From an uncultured Mycoplasma sp. (GTDB lineage Bacteria; Bacillota_I; Bacilli_A; RF39; UBA660): a DNA stretch of 11,444 nucleotides. Below, one piece after another: positions 1 to 6,230 of the stretch. The notes under the pieces are model-generated. The model was given only the letters and a program-made list of their open reading frames with translations. It was not told the DNA's origin and searched no databases. The position numbers and the translations under genes were made by a program. The stretch is taken from positions 1-11,444 of the forward strand of contig CANOGG010000012.1 of NCBI GenBank assembly GCA_947565485.1. The letters are read 5' to 3'. The stretch's first letter is position 1, and every line of letters starts with the position of its first letter.

Positions 1-59
1 AAATGGTACAACAGCACTAGAAGGAATGATTTAAAAAAGTGTCCGGTGGTGAGTGCTAT

Positions 60-94
60 CTGCCTATCTTGACTCGCATCTTATGGATAGGCAG
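60..94. repeat. Inverted repeat, 9-bp stem
   Basis: CTGCCTATC at 60-68 is perfectly complementary to GATAGGCAG at 86-94, with a 17-base spacer. No T-run follows on either strand, so it does not look like an intrinsic terminator. Its function is unknown. Confidence 0.6.
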
Positions 95-156
95 AAATAT
101 ACAAGCCATAAGGAATAGGGTAGGTACTCTGTTTCTTTTTTAGAGGAAATAAAAAA

Positions 157-200
157 GTACTGTGGAAGTTTACACATTCAAGATGGTAAATATCAGTACT
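157..200. repeat. Two-part inverted repeat
   Basis: AGTACTG at 157-163 pairs with CAGTACT at 194-200. Inside it, TTTAC at 170-174 pairs with GTAAA at 186-190. Together they could fold as one hairpin with an internal loop. Its role is unknown. Confidence 0.45.
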
Positions 201-251
201 ATATGTTTAAGAAATAAATTCTAAGGATCAATCTTGTATTCCAATGCTTTT

Positions 252-275
252 AACTAATAACCTTAATCATTAGTT
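252..275. repeat. Inverted repeat just past the lectin-like fragment
   Basis: AACTAAT at 252-258 pairs with ATTAGTT at 269-275 across a 10-base loop. It begins 6 bases downstream (minus strand) of the stop of the 282-413 fragment. On the plus strand it is followed by TTTTAAGTTT, so it could be a weak plus-strand terminator. Hairpins also lie just after the variable repeat in diversity-generating retroelements, but this loop is larger than usual for those. Confidence 0.45.
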
Positions 276-281
276 TTAAGT

Positions 282-413
282 TTAAAGGAATATTGGGCGC
301 ACACCAGGGTTAGTGTTGTTCACGTTCGTTTCGTTCAGGTAGCCAGACGCATCCACATAGAACACGCGAGCATTATTGCTACTGTTATAGTTATACGGAG
401 ACATTAGCACCAT
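282..413 (-). pseudogene. Orphan C-terminal fragment of a C-type-lectin-like / DUF6273-like protein
   Basis: This 43-codon minus-strand frame contains SPYNYNSSNNARVFYV, then DASGYLNETNVNNTN, and closes with GVRPIFL and a TAA stop. The pattern of NARV, then an Asn-rich stretch, then GVRP close to the C-terminus resembles the last strand of formylglycine-generating-enzyme/C-type-lectin folds and of DUF6273-like surface proteins common in gut Firmicutes. The start is not credible: no ribosome binding site precedes the ATG, and an in-frame TAA lies two codons upstream. Family members are much longer, so this looks like a stranded 3' end. Base use also differs: 56 of 120 bases (291-410) are G or C, against 14 of 60 in the next stretch (421-480), with GTG, CTG, ACG, GCG and CGC codons that neighbouring genes avoid. 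It may be a decayed phage or surface-protein gene, or the remnant of a diversity-generating-retroelement target. Confidence 0.5.
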
Positions 414-436
414 GTTTTAGATTAACCCTATATATT

Positions 437-471
437 AAAAAATGACTACATTTGTTGTAATCATTATTTTT
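437..471 (-). terminator. Bidirectional intrinsic terminator after rpmE
   Basis: On the minus strand ATGATTACA (464-456) pairs with TGTAGTCAT (450-442), with one G-T wobble and a 5-base loop, and then runs into six T residues. The stem starts at the rpmE stop codon. A T-run also follows on the plus strand, so it could stop transcription from either side. Confidence 0.8.
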
Positions 472-676
472 CGTCTGTGTTTAAACCGTACTTACGATTA
501 AATTTTTCAATATTACCAGTTTTCTTAACTTTACCTTGAGCGCCTGTATAGAATGGATGACATTCACTGCAAATTTCAACTTGAATATTTTCTTTAGTTG
601 ATTTTGTTTGGAATGAAGCTCCACAAGCACAGGTAATAGTTGCATCTTTAAATTCTGGATGTATTCCTTTTTTCAT
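464..676 (-). CDS. rpmE: Ribosomal protein L31, zinc-binding type
   Basis: Large-subunit ribosomal protein bL31, 70 residues, which helps bridge the 50S and 30S subunits. It begins [19 protein letters not shown] and contains [12 protein letters not shown], both signature stretches. Four cysteines (16, 18, 36, 39) make it the zinc-binding C+ form; in Bacillus this form is the zinc-replete version and a zinc-free paralogue replaces it in starvation. The open frame extends 17 codons further upstream, but the start at 676 is chosen because GGGAGG lies 7 bases before it and the family begins MK-GIHP. The gene has its own promoter (732-759) and a terminator overlapping its stop codon. It follows murA and the SGNH gene on the same strand; murA and rpmE are also neighbours in Bacillus subtilis. 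Confidence 0.96.
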   Translation of the reverse strand: MKKGIHPEFKDATITCACGASFQTKSTKENIQVEICSECHPFYTGAQGKVKKTGNIEKFNRKYGLNTDEK

Positions 677-731
677 TTTTATTCCTCCCGCCATATCAAT
701 TTTTTTGACATAGTAATTAACAGTCAAAAGT

Positions 732-759
732 ATTATATCATATTTTTCATAGTTTACAA
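732..759 (-). promoter_or_regulatory. Promoter of rpmE
   Basis: On the minus strand TTGTAA (759-754) is followed after 16 bases by TATAAT (737-732), a good housekeeping-sigma promoter. It predicts a leader of about 50 bases before the rpmE ATG. The -35 box begins 4 bases past the stop codon of the SGNH gene, and no terminator separates them, so rpmE probably also receives read-through from murA. Confidence 0.7.
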
Positions 760-763
760 GTAG

Positions 764-1438
764 TTATTTGATGATATTTAGAATTTTGCGATATATTTCT
801 TCACTTCCTTGGTAGTTTAAGTAATAATTGTCGTTTGGAAAGAAGTTTGTGGGACTATTAGAGATAGAGCTGATATCTAAGTAAGTGAAATTATTAATTT
901 TAGCGATATCATTTATGATGGCATTTATTTTAGCAATAGTTAGGGCGTCATGTTCCTTAGTTGGATAAAGGCCTAGAACTATGACTTGGTTGTGGTTAAG
1001 CATTTTTATCATGCTTAGTAATTCTTCATAATCTTCTTTAAATTCAGTTCTTACTTTGGAAGTTATTTTAATATTTTTTAGTTCGTCCATGCCAAGAGAA
1101 ATGATTAAAATATCAGCTTCATTGATGGCTCGTTTTATTTCTAAAGTTTCATCTTTGATAGTGATGGTTTTATTTTCTTTTATTTCATATATTAGCTCTT
1201 TAATGGTTATATGAGGTCTTGAAAATTCATATATGTAGTTTTTTAGTCTGTGTTTATGTTCATAATATTCTTTTAAGTAGCTATTATAACTATAACCTTC
1301 AATATCGTAGGGAGTAAGACCAACAGAAATACTATCGCCAATATTTACAATAGTAAGTTCATCACTTTTAGTATAAAAATAAATTATTATAGAAATAATA
1401 CCACCTAAAAGTACTAAGATTATGAGCTTTTTTTTCAT
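764..1438 (-). CDS. Membrane-anchored SGNH/GDSL-like protein with altered catalytic blocks
   Basis: A 224-residue protein that opens with KKK and a single hydrophobic segment (about residues 5-22), so it is probably held outside the membrane or secreted. The SGNH-hydrolase fold is suggested by IGDSISVG (residues 33-40, nucleophile Ser36), SLGMDEL at 114-120 (block III position) and a C-terminal DNYYLNYQG at 203-211 (block V position). In active family members block III is GxND and block V is DxxH; here these read GMDE and D-N-Y-Y, so the catalytic His appears replaced by Tyr206. The protein may be inactive, use another residue, or bind rather than cut. The start is supported by AAGGTGA 7 bases upstream. 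It lies 35 bases after murA, so cell-envelope work (acyl or acetyl esters on wall polymers) is a guess from context only. There is no terminator before rpmE. Confidence 0.8.
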   Translation of the reverse strand: MKKKLIILVLLGGIISIIIYFYTKSDELTIVNIGDSISVGLTPYDIEGYSYNSYLKEYYEHKHRLKNYIYEFSRPHITIKELIYEIKENKTITIKDETLEIKRAINEADILIISLGMDELKNIKITSKVRTEFKEDYEELLSMIKMLNHNQVIVLGLYPTKEHDALTIAKINAIINDIAKINNFTYLDISSISNSPTNFFPNDNYYLNYQGSEEIYRKILNIIK

Positions 1439-1473
1439 GAAATTTCACCTTAAAAATATTTAGTTTTGTTATA

Positions 1474-2727
1474 CTATATTTCAATTATCTTAATTTTAGC
1501 ACCAACTTTAGTTAGTTTTTCGACAATGTTTTCGTAGCCACGTAAAATATGGTCGGCATCATTGATAATAGTCCTGCCAGAAGCACAAAGACCAGCGAGG
1601 ACTAGAGAAGCGCCTCCTCTTAGGTCGGTTGCTAGGACTTCACAGCCATGTAAATTAGTGGGGCCAGTAATAATTGCAGATTCAGAGGTTAGTTTGATAT
1701 TAGCGCCCATTTTGGTTAGAGATGGAAGTTGGCCCATGCGGTTTTCCCAAATTGTTTCTTGTAAGTGGGAAGTTCTAGTACATTTTGTTAAGAGAACACT
1801 CATAGGCTGAGCTAAATCGGTAGGAAAACCAGGATAGACTGCAGTTTTGATGTTTGTAGATTTTAGGTTAGAAGATTTATTAATGGTGATGGTATTAGTA
1901 TTTATTTTAAAGTCGGCATTTATTTCTTGGAGTTTAGTAGTTAAGGATTCTAAATGTTCAGGGATAATATTTTGGAGGCAGAGATTATGACCACATAAAG
2001 CGCCTAAAATTAGATAGGTTCCAGCTTCGATACGGTCAGGGATAACAGATATTTCGGCTCCATGAAGTTTTTTTACACCCTTAATAGTTATCGTATCAGT
2101 GCCAACGCCAGTGATACAAGCGCCCATTTTATTTAGATAGTCGGCAATATTTTCGATTTCGACTTCTTTAGCAGCATTATGTATTGTTGTAGTGCCTTCA
2201 GCTAGTACACTAGCAAGCATAATATTGATAGTAGTGCCAACACTTGGAAAACGAATGGTGATATCGGCACCTTTTAATTTAGGAGCTTTTAATATTATTT
2301 TATTTTCTGTTGTTTCGATGGTAGCGCCCAATGCTTTAAAACCTTCAATATGCATATCAATAGGACGAAGACCGATATTACAACCTCCAGGAATACAAAT
2401 TTCGACATATTTATGGCGGGATAAAAGAGCACCCATAAAATAGTAGGAAGCTCTTAGTTTGCTAGAATGACAACTATCTATCATGGCGTTTTGAAGATTA
2501 GTGGGATTTATTTGGAGTTCGTTGTTATTTAGTTTTGTTTTGCAGTTTAAAATATTTAGAATATCGATTAAAGCATCACAATCAGATATATGAGGAACAT
2601 TCTTGATTAGTGAAGGACTATCAGCTAAAATAGCCGCGGGAATTAAGGCTACGACACTGTTTTTAGCACCACCGATAGGAATATTACCTTTTAAATGAGC
2701 ATTACCTTCGATTATCATTTGTTTCAT
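1474..2727 (-). CDS. murA: UDP-N-acetylglucosamine 1-carboxyvinyltransferase
   Basis: A cytoplasmic enzyme that transfers enolpyruvate from phosphoenolpyruvate to UDP-GlcNAc, the first committed step of peptidoglycan synthesis. It has 417 residues, the usual length. Visible signatures are GGAKN (Lys22, Asn23), KLRASYYFMG with the phosphate-binding Arg near 92, PGGCNIGLRPIDMH with the catalytic and fosfomycin-target Cys116, and YPGFPTDLAQP with the catalytic Asp near 303. The two-domain EPSP-synthase-like fold is complete. A GTG start at 2736 is possible, but GGGTG ends there, 8 bases before the ATG at 2727, so the ATG is preferred. Firmicutes often have two murA copies; position near rpmE suggests the MurAB/MurZ type, but sequence alone does not decide this. 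It has a strong promoter at 2836-2864 and leads the murA-SGNH-rpmE series. Confidence 0.96.
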   Translation of the reverse strand: MKQMIIEGNAHLKGNIPIGGAKNSVVALIPAAILADSPSLIKNVPHISDCDALIDILNILNCKTKLNNNELQINPTNLQNAMIDSCHSSKLRASYYFMGALLSRHKYVEICIPGGCNIGLRPIDMHIEGFKALGATIETTENKIILKAPKLKGADITIRFPSVGTTINIMLASVLAEGTTTIHNAAKEVEIENIADYLNKMGACITGVGTDTITIKGVKKLHGAEISVIPDRIEAGTYLILGALCGHNLCLQNIIPEHLESLTTKLQEINADFKINTNTITINKSSNLKSTNIKTAVYPGFPTDLAQPMSVLLTKCTRTSHLQETIWENRMGQLPSLTKMGANIKLTSESAIITGPTNLHGCEVLATDLRGGASLVLAGLCASGRTIINDADHILRGYENIVEKLTKVGAKIKIIEI

Positions 2728-2753
2728 TTTTAACACACCCTTTTTTTGGTAAA

Positions 2754-2772
2754 TATAAGTTAGGCACTTATA
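2754..2772. repeat. Inverted repeat in the murA leader
   Basis: TATAAGT at 2754-2760 and ACTTATA at 2766-2772 are perfect 7-bp arms around TAGGC. It sits in the roughly 100-base murA leader between the promoter and the ribosome binding site. It could be an operator or a small RNA hairpin; no T-run follows on the minus strand. Confidence 0.5.
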
Positions 2773-2835
2773 CTATTTTTTATGTTTTATATTTTTTTTG
2801 GTGCATATTAATTTTTTTAATAAAATACCTATTAT

Positions 2836-2864
2836 ACTATATCTTATTAGATTATGGTTGTCAA
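2836..2864 (-). promoter_or_regulatory. Promoter of murA
   Basis: On the minus strand a perfect TTGACA (2864-2859) is followed after 17 bases by TATAGT (2841-2836). This is near-consensus for the housekeeping sigma factor. It predicts a leader of about 100 bases. Confidence 0.8.
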
Positions 2865-2939
2865 TTTGTTTTGACTCTTTGGCCTTAAAATGTGAATAAA
2901 TAATGTAAAATAGCACTTAATTAGAGTGGTGATGAATAT

Positions 2940-3443
2940 TTGAAGAAGATTATTATAGGACTATTTTTAGTTAGTTTAGTTTTGATATTTAAAAGTGGGG
3001 AGAAAGAGATTTTAATACCTAATGAAGCAATTAGGTTTCGTGTTATTGCAAATAGTGATACTTTAGAAGACCAGAATAAAAAAATGGTAATAAAGGAAAA
3101 AATAGAAAAGGAAGTTTACGAACTTATAAAGGGAGATAGTAAAACAAGTGAAGTTAGAAATACGTTAAAAGATAATATTGATAATATTAGGAAAATAGTA
3201 GATAAATACGATATAAATTATGATATTAATTATGGCGAGAATTATTTTCCCGCAAAAAATTATAAAGGTGTGATATATAAACCGGGGAATTATGAGTCGT
3301 TAGTGATTACATTGGGTGAAGGGAAAGGAAATAATTTTTGGTGTGTTTTGTTTCCACCGCTTTGTTTACTTGATAATGAAAAAAGTGATGTGGGAGAAGT
3401 AGAATATAAGTTTTTTGTAAAACAATTGCTTGATAAGTTCTAA
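2940..3443 (+). CDS. spoIIR: Stage II sporulation protein R
   Basis: SpoIIR is made in the forespore, exported to the intermembrane space, and activates the SpoIIGA protease, which matures pro-sigma-E in the mother cell. The 167-residue protein has an N-terminal hydrophobic export segment (about residues 4-17) and the family hallmarks IRFRVIANSD (31-40), NYGENYFP (97-104) and WCVLFPPLC (134-142). It is shorter than the Bacillus subtilis protein (about 224 residues), mainly in the C-terminal tail. The start codon is TTG: GGTGAT lies 6 bases before it, and the only nearby ATG (2932) runs into a stop after two codons. I see no convincing sigma-F promoter; a housekeeping-like TTGACT at 2871 has only a poor -10. 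It diverges from murA and is followed by mntP 38 bases later, a neighbourhood also seen in Bacillus. Confidence 0.93.
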   Translation: MKKIIIGLFLVSLVLIFKSGEKEILIPNEAIRFRVIANSDTLEDQNKKMVIKEKIEKEVYELIKGDSKTSEVRNTLKDNIDNIRKIVDKYDINYDINYGENYFPAKNYKGVIYKPGNYESLVITLGEGKGNNFWCVLFPPLCLLDNEKSDVGEVEYKFFVKQLLDKF

Positions 3444-3447
3444 GAAA

Positions 3448-3481
3448 AAAGCCTTCTAAATATGATGTTTTAGGAGGCTTT
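3448..3481 (+). promoter_or_regulatory. Hairpin burying the mntP ribosome binding site
   Basis: AAAGCCTTCTAAA (3448-3460) pairs with TTTAGGAGGCTTT (3469-3481) over 13 bp with one G-T wobble and an 8-base loop. The 3' arm contains the mntP Shine-Dalgarno AGGAGG (3472-3477) and ends at the base before the ATG. The 5' arm starts 5 bases after the spoIIR stop, so a ribosome finishing spoIIR would cover part of it and open the site. This suggests translational coupling. It lacks a T-run, so it is a poor terminator. Confidence 0.65.
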
Positions 3482-4015
3482 ATGAGTCAGATTTTTAGTA
3501 TAGTTTTAATTGGAATTGCACTTAGTATGGATACATTTTCATTATCACTTAGTGTGGGGATGTTTAATATAGATAATAAAAAGGCGTTAAAAATTTCTTT
3601 GATTGTAGGGATAATGCATTTTGTAATGCCATTTATCGGTACGATACTGGGGGATAAGTTGGTACAAGCATTTGAGCTTAAATGCGATATTTTACTTGGA
3701 ATTATTTTGATTTTTATTGCGGTTCAGATGATAATTGATATTATAAAAAGAAAAGAAGAAGAGTTTAATTTGTCACTACTGGGAATGTTTTTATTTGCGA
3801 TTGGAGTAAGTTTGGATAGTTTTTCAGTGGGACTCGGAATAAAAGCCATTACAGAAAATATTTATTTAGCGATGGCAATTTTTGCGATTTGCAGTTTTAT
3901 TTTTACTATGGGAGGAGTAGTGATTGGAAGAGGGGCTAATAAACTTATTGGGAGGTATGCGAATGGGATGGGCGCGATTATTTTGTTGATTTTGGGGATT
4001 GGACACTTATTTTGA
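3482..4015 (+). CDS. mntP: Manganese efflux pump of the MntP family
   Basis: An inner-membrane exporter of Mn(II) that protects against manganese excess. It has 177 residues and about six hydrophobic segments, arranged as two repeats of the MntP (formerly DUF204) unit. The paired acidic motifs are ALSMDTFSLS (Asp17) and GVSLDSFSVG (Asp112), which in the family supply membrane-embedded aspartates needed for transport. The sporulation protein YtaF belongs to the same superfamily, but length and the position next to spoIIR favour MntP (ywlD in Bacillus subtilis lies in the spoIIR neighbourhood). AGGAGG lies only 4 bases before the ATG, inside the 3448-3481 hairpin. No yybP-ykoY manganese riboswitch fits in the short gap. 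The gene ends in a TGA, followed by a terminator shared with metG. Confidence 0.88.
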   Translation: MSQIFSIVLIGIALSMDTFSLSLSVGMFNIDNKKALKISLIVGIMHFVMPFIGTILGDKLVQAFELKCDILLGIILIFIAVQMIIDIIKRKEEEFNLSLLGMFLFAIGVSLDSFSVGLGIKAITENIYLAMAIFAICSFIFTMGGVVIGRGANKLIGRYANGMGAIILLILGIGHLF

Positions 4016-4020
4016 GGTAA

Positions 4021-4066
4021 AAAAATTATTTCCCAAGCTTTTTTTATTTCCCGGGAAATAATTTTT
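4021..4066. terminator. Bidirectional terminator between mntP and metG
   Basis: AAAAATTATTTCCC (4021-4034) and GGGAAATAATTTTT (4053-4066) form a perfect 14-bp stem with an 18-base loop. T-runs lie at the 3' side on both strands, so one structure serves the convergent mntP and metG genes. The right arm is also half of an 18-base palindrome (4044-4061), so two alternative hairpins compete. The stem overlaps the metG stop codon. Confidence 0.8.
4041..4066. repeat. Palindromic repeat element, copy 1
   Basis: The 26 bases here, centred on the perfect palindrome TTATTTCCCGGGAAATAA, recur exactly at 7039-7064. Both copies abut the stop codon of a minus-strand gene (metG here, mfd there). Nothing else is shared between the two flanks. 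Confidence 0.75.
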
Positions 4067-5594
4067 AGTTGATTTCGATACGATTAAATAAGATTTCTGG
4101 TTTATTTAGAGTATTATTTAGCTCGAGTTTACCAAATTCGGATACTGTGGCATAAGATGTTTCTTTTGTGTTTAGTTGGTCAAAGATTTTGGCAGAAGTG
4201 GAAGGGATAAAAGGACTTAAAAGGACGGTACATATTCTAATTGATTCTAAGAGATTGTAGAGGACAGTGGCTAAGCGGTCTTTTTTAGTTTCGTCTTTAG
4301 CTAAAGTCCAAGGGGTAGTATCATCAATATATTTATTACATTTCCTTAAGACTTCCATAATTTCTTCTAAAGCTTCATTCACTTTAAGCTCGTCCATTTT
4401 AGTAGCGACAATCTCTTTTAATGCGAGAACACTGCTTATTAGTTCATGGTCTAGAGGTTCATTATCTTCGGGATTAGTAATTAGGCCATCAAAATATTTA
4501 TGAGACATGCTTATGGTGCGGTTAACAAGATTACCGAGAGTATTAGCTAAGTCAGAGTTAGTGCGAGATATTAAAGCTTCTTCAGAAAAGTTACCATCAG
4601 AGCCAAAAGGGACTTCACGAAGGGCATAATAACGAACAGCATCAACGCCATAGGCATTAATATATTCCCGAGGGTCTTTATAATTACCGAAGCTTTTGGA
4701 GATTTTGCCACCATCTAGTTTTAACCAGCCATGGCCAAAGACTTGTTTGGGAAGAGGTAAGTCTAGAGCCATTAAAAGGCAAGGCCATATAATAGTATGA
4801 AAACGAACTATTTCTTTTCCAACTAAATGAAGGTCGGCAGGCCAATACTTTTTAAAATTAGGATTTTCTTCATCAGGGTAACCAAGTGAAGTTATATAGT
4901 TACTTAGGGCATCAACCCAGACATAAACAACGTGTTTAGAATCGAAATCAACAGGAATACCCCAAGTAAAAGAAGTACGAGAGACACATAAATCTTCGAG
5001 GCCAGGTTTGATGAAGTTATTTAGCATTTCATTTTTACGGGATAGAGGAAGAATGAAGTCAGGGTGTTCATCGTAAAATTTGATAAGACGGTCTTGATAC
5101 TTAGAAAGTTTGAAAAAATAGGCTTCTTCACTTACGAGTTTAACTTCACGACCACAGTCGGGACATTTGCCATCAATTAACTGGCTTTCAGTCCAAAAAG
5201 ATTCACAAGGAACACAGTAAAGGCCCTCATAAGAACCTTTATAAATATCGCCTTGGTCATAGAGCTTTTTAAATATTTTTTGGACAGCTTCTTCGTGGGT
5301 GGCATCAGTAGTTCTAATAAAATAGTCGTATGATATACCAAGATGTTCCCATAAGTCTTTGGCATCGGCGATTATTTTATCGACATATTCTTTAGGAGTT
5401 ACACCGGCTTCTCCCGCTTTTTTCTCAATTTTTTCGCCATGTTCATCAGTTCCAGTTTGGAAGAAGACATCGAAACCCGTTAGTCTTTTATAGCGACTAA
5501 TGGCATCAGCGATAATCGTGGTGTAGCAGTGACCGATATGGAATTCGGCACTTGGATAATAAATAGGGGTAGTTATATAATATTTTTTAGACAT
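4065..5594 (-). CDS. metG: Methionyl-tRNA synthetase, compact form
   Basis: A class I aminoacyl-tRNA synthetase that charges tRNA-Met with methionine in the cytoplasm. It has 509 residues. Seen in order: YYITTPIYYPS, the HIGH motif (19-22), a four-cysteine zinc knuckle (C127, C130, C144, C147), the KMSKS loop as KISKS (297-301), and a helical anticodon-binding domain to the C-terminus (anticodon-facing PWTLAK near 428-433). It lacks the C-terminal EMAP/Trbp111-type tRNA-binding domain that extends the Bacillus enzyme to about 660 residues; short forms without it are known in other bacteria. The frame could begin at a TTG at 5603, but that overlaps the weak AGAG ribosome binding site; the ATG at 5594 gives the normal N-terminus. 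The stop of the HAD gene lies 16 bases upstream, so both are controlled by the T-box leader. Confidence 0.96.
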   Translation of the reverse strand: MSKKYYITTPIYYPSAEFHIGHCYTTIIADAISRYKRLTGFDVFFQTGTDEHGEKIEKKAGEAGVTPKEYVDKIIADAKDLWEHLGISYDYFIRTTDATHEEAVQKIFKKLYDQGDIYKGSYEGLYCVPCESFWTESQLIDGKCPDCGREVKLVSEEAYFFKLSKYQDRLIKFYDEHPDFILPLSRKNEMLNNFIKPGLEDLCVSRTSFTWGIPVDFDSKHVVYVWVDALSNYITSLGYPDEENPNFKKYWPADLHLVGKEIVRFHTIIWPCLLMALDLPLPKQVFGHGWLKLDGGKISKSFGNYKDPREYINAYGVDAVRYYALREVPFGSDGNFSEEALISRTNSDLANTLGNLVNRTISMSHKYFDGLITNPEDNEPLDHELISSVLALKEIVATKMDELKVNEALEEIMEVLRKCNKYIDDTTPWTLAKDETKKDRLATVLYNLLESIRICTVLLSPFIPSTSAKIFDQLNTKETSYATVSEFGKLELNNTLNKPEILFNRIEIN

Positions 5595-5610
5595 TTTAAT
5601 CAACTCTTTT

Positions 5611-6228
5611 CTATAAAATTCTTTTTAATTCTGTTATATCTTTAACTGTGGTAAGACCATGAATTGGTTCACTTTGAGATACATGAATGACGTTTAAGCC
5701 AACATTTATGGCACCGACTATGTCTATTTTATAATTATCACCAATCATGAGGCATTCTCCTGGTTTGTAAGCTCCACAGGCTTTAAGAAAACTTTTAGGG
5801 TTTGGTTTAAGTTGGTCATCACCACCATAAAATTCATTAAAGTATTCTAGCATTCCAGCATTTTTTAAGCGCTCTTTTTGGCATTTTATAAACCAATTAG
5901 TTAATATTGCTAATTCATACTTTTGTTTTAAATACTCTAAGATATTATTATAATCTTTATTTTCTGTACTCATTGAACCTAGTTTTTTTAGCCACGTATT
6001 TACAAATCCATGATTTATGAAAATATTATGATTATAAGCATGAATAATAAAATTATTAATGTTATATGAGGGATAACTTGACTCGTATAAAGCTATTAAG
6101 GTATCAAATTCTTCAGGAGTATATAACAAATTAAATTCTTTCATTGTTTCAATCAGGGCCTGATTATATTCTTTTTTCCAAGGGATTAAGGTGTCATCTA
6201 TATCAAAAATTATTTTTTTTATGTTCAT
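5611..6228 (-). CDS. HAD-superfamily phosphatase
   Basis: A 205-residue HAD (subfamily IA-like) phosphohydrolase. Motif I is FDIDDTL (nucleophile Asp9, acid/base Asp11), motif II is AILTN (Thr110), motif III is Lys141 in LKPNPKSF, and motif IV is MIGDNYKIDI (Asp164, Asp169). A helical cap lies between motifs I and II (about residues 20-95). The overall pattern is like YjjG-type nucleotidases, but the substrate cannot be read from sequence. The start is set by AAGGAGG 5 bases upstream of the ATG; an upstream extension to 6249 would overlap that site. It is the first gene behind a Met T-box and is followed 16 bases later by metG, so it is made when charged tRNA-Met is scarce. That hints at a role in methionine or nucleotide-related housekeeping, which is inference. 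Confidence 0.88.
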   Translation of the reverse strand: MNIKKIIFDIDDTLIPWKKEYNQALIETMKEFNLLYTPEEFDTLIALYESSYPSYNINNFIIHAYNHNIFINHGFVNTWLKKLGSMSTENKDYNNILEYLKQKYELAILTNWFIKCQKERLKNAGMLEYFNEFYGGDDQLKPNPKSFLKACGAYKPGECLMIGDNYKIDIVGAINVGLNVIHVSQSEPIHGLTTVKDITELKRIL

Positions 6229-6230
6229 AT

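Larger units (their letters stand above)
1..281. other. Gene-free left edge, unresolved
   Basis: I find no convincing intact gene here. A short plus-strand frame ends at a stop at 32-34 with residues NGTTALEGMI; it could be the last codons of a gene that begins left of the window, but ten residues are not enough to identify it. A second plus frame is open from 30 to 218 and ends in lysine- and tyrosine-rich codons, but it has no good start or ribosome binding site. The stretch contains three inverted repeats (60-94, 157-200 and 252-275), so a structured RNA or a decayed gene is possible. It lies next to the foreign-looking fragment at 282-413. Confidence 0.4.

Noticed and set aside
60..94. 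Integron attC site
   Set aside because: The arms lack the conserved RYYYAAC/GTTRRRY core sites, and no integrase or cassette is present.
1..281. Template repeat of a diversity-generating retroelement near the 282-413 fragment
   Set aside because: No stretch in the window resembles 290-410 with adenine-specific changes, and no reverse transcriptase is present; it can only be checked outside the window.
464..727. Longer rpmE starting at 727
   Set aside because: The extra residues are not found in L31, and the ribosome binding site is placed for the start at 676; the region upstream is leader.
1474..2736. murA GTG start at 2736
   Set aside because: The GGGTG ribosome binding site ends on that codon; the ATG at 2727 has the normal 8-base spacing.
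2871..2899. Plus-strand promoter for spoIIR (TTGACT, 17 bases, GAATAA)
   Set aside because: The -10 is poor, and a sigma-F type promoter would be expected for spoIIR; no good sigma-F match was found, so no promoter is called.
3448..3481. Hairpin read as an intrinsic terminator of spoIIR
   Set aside because: Only CTTT precedes the mntP ATG, so there is no T-run; the arm contains the mntP ribosome binding site, which fits a translation-control role better.
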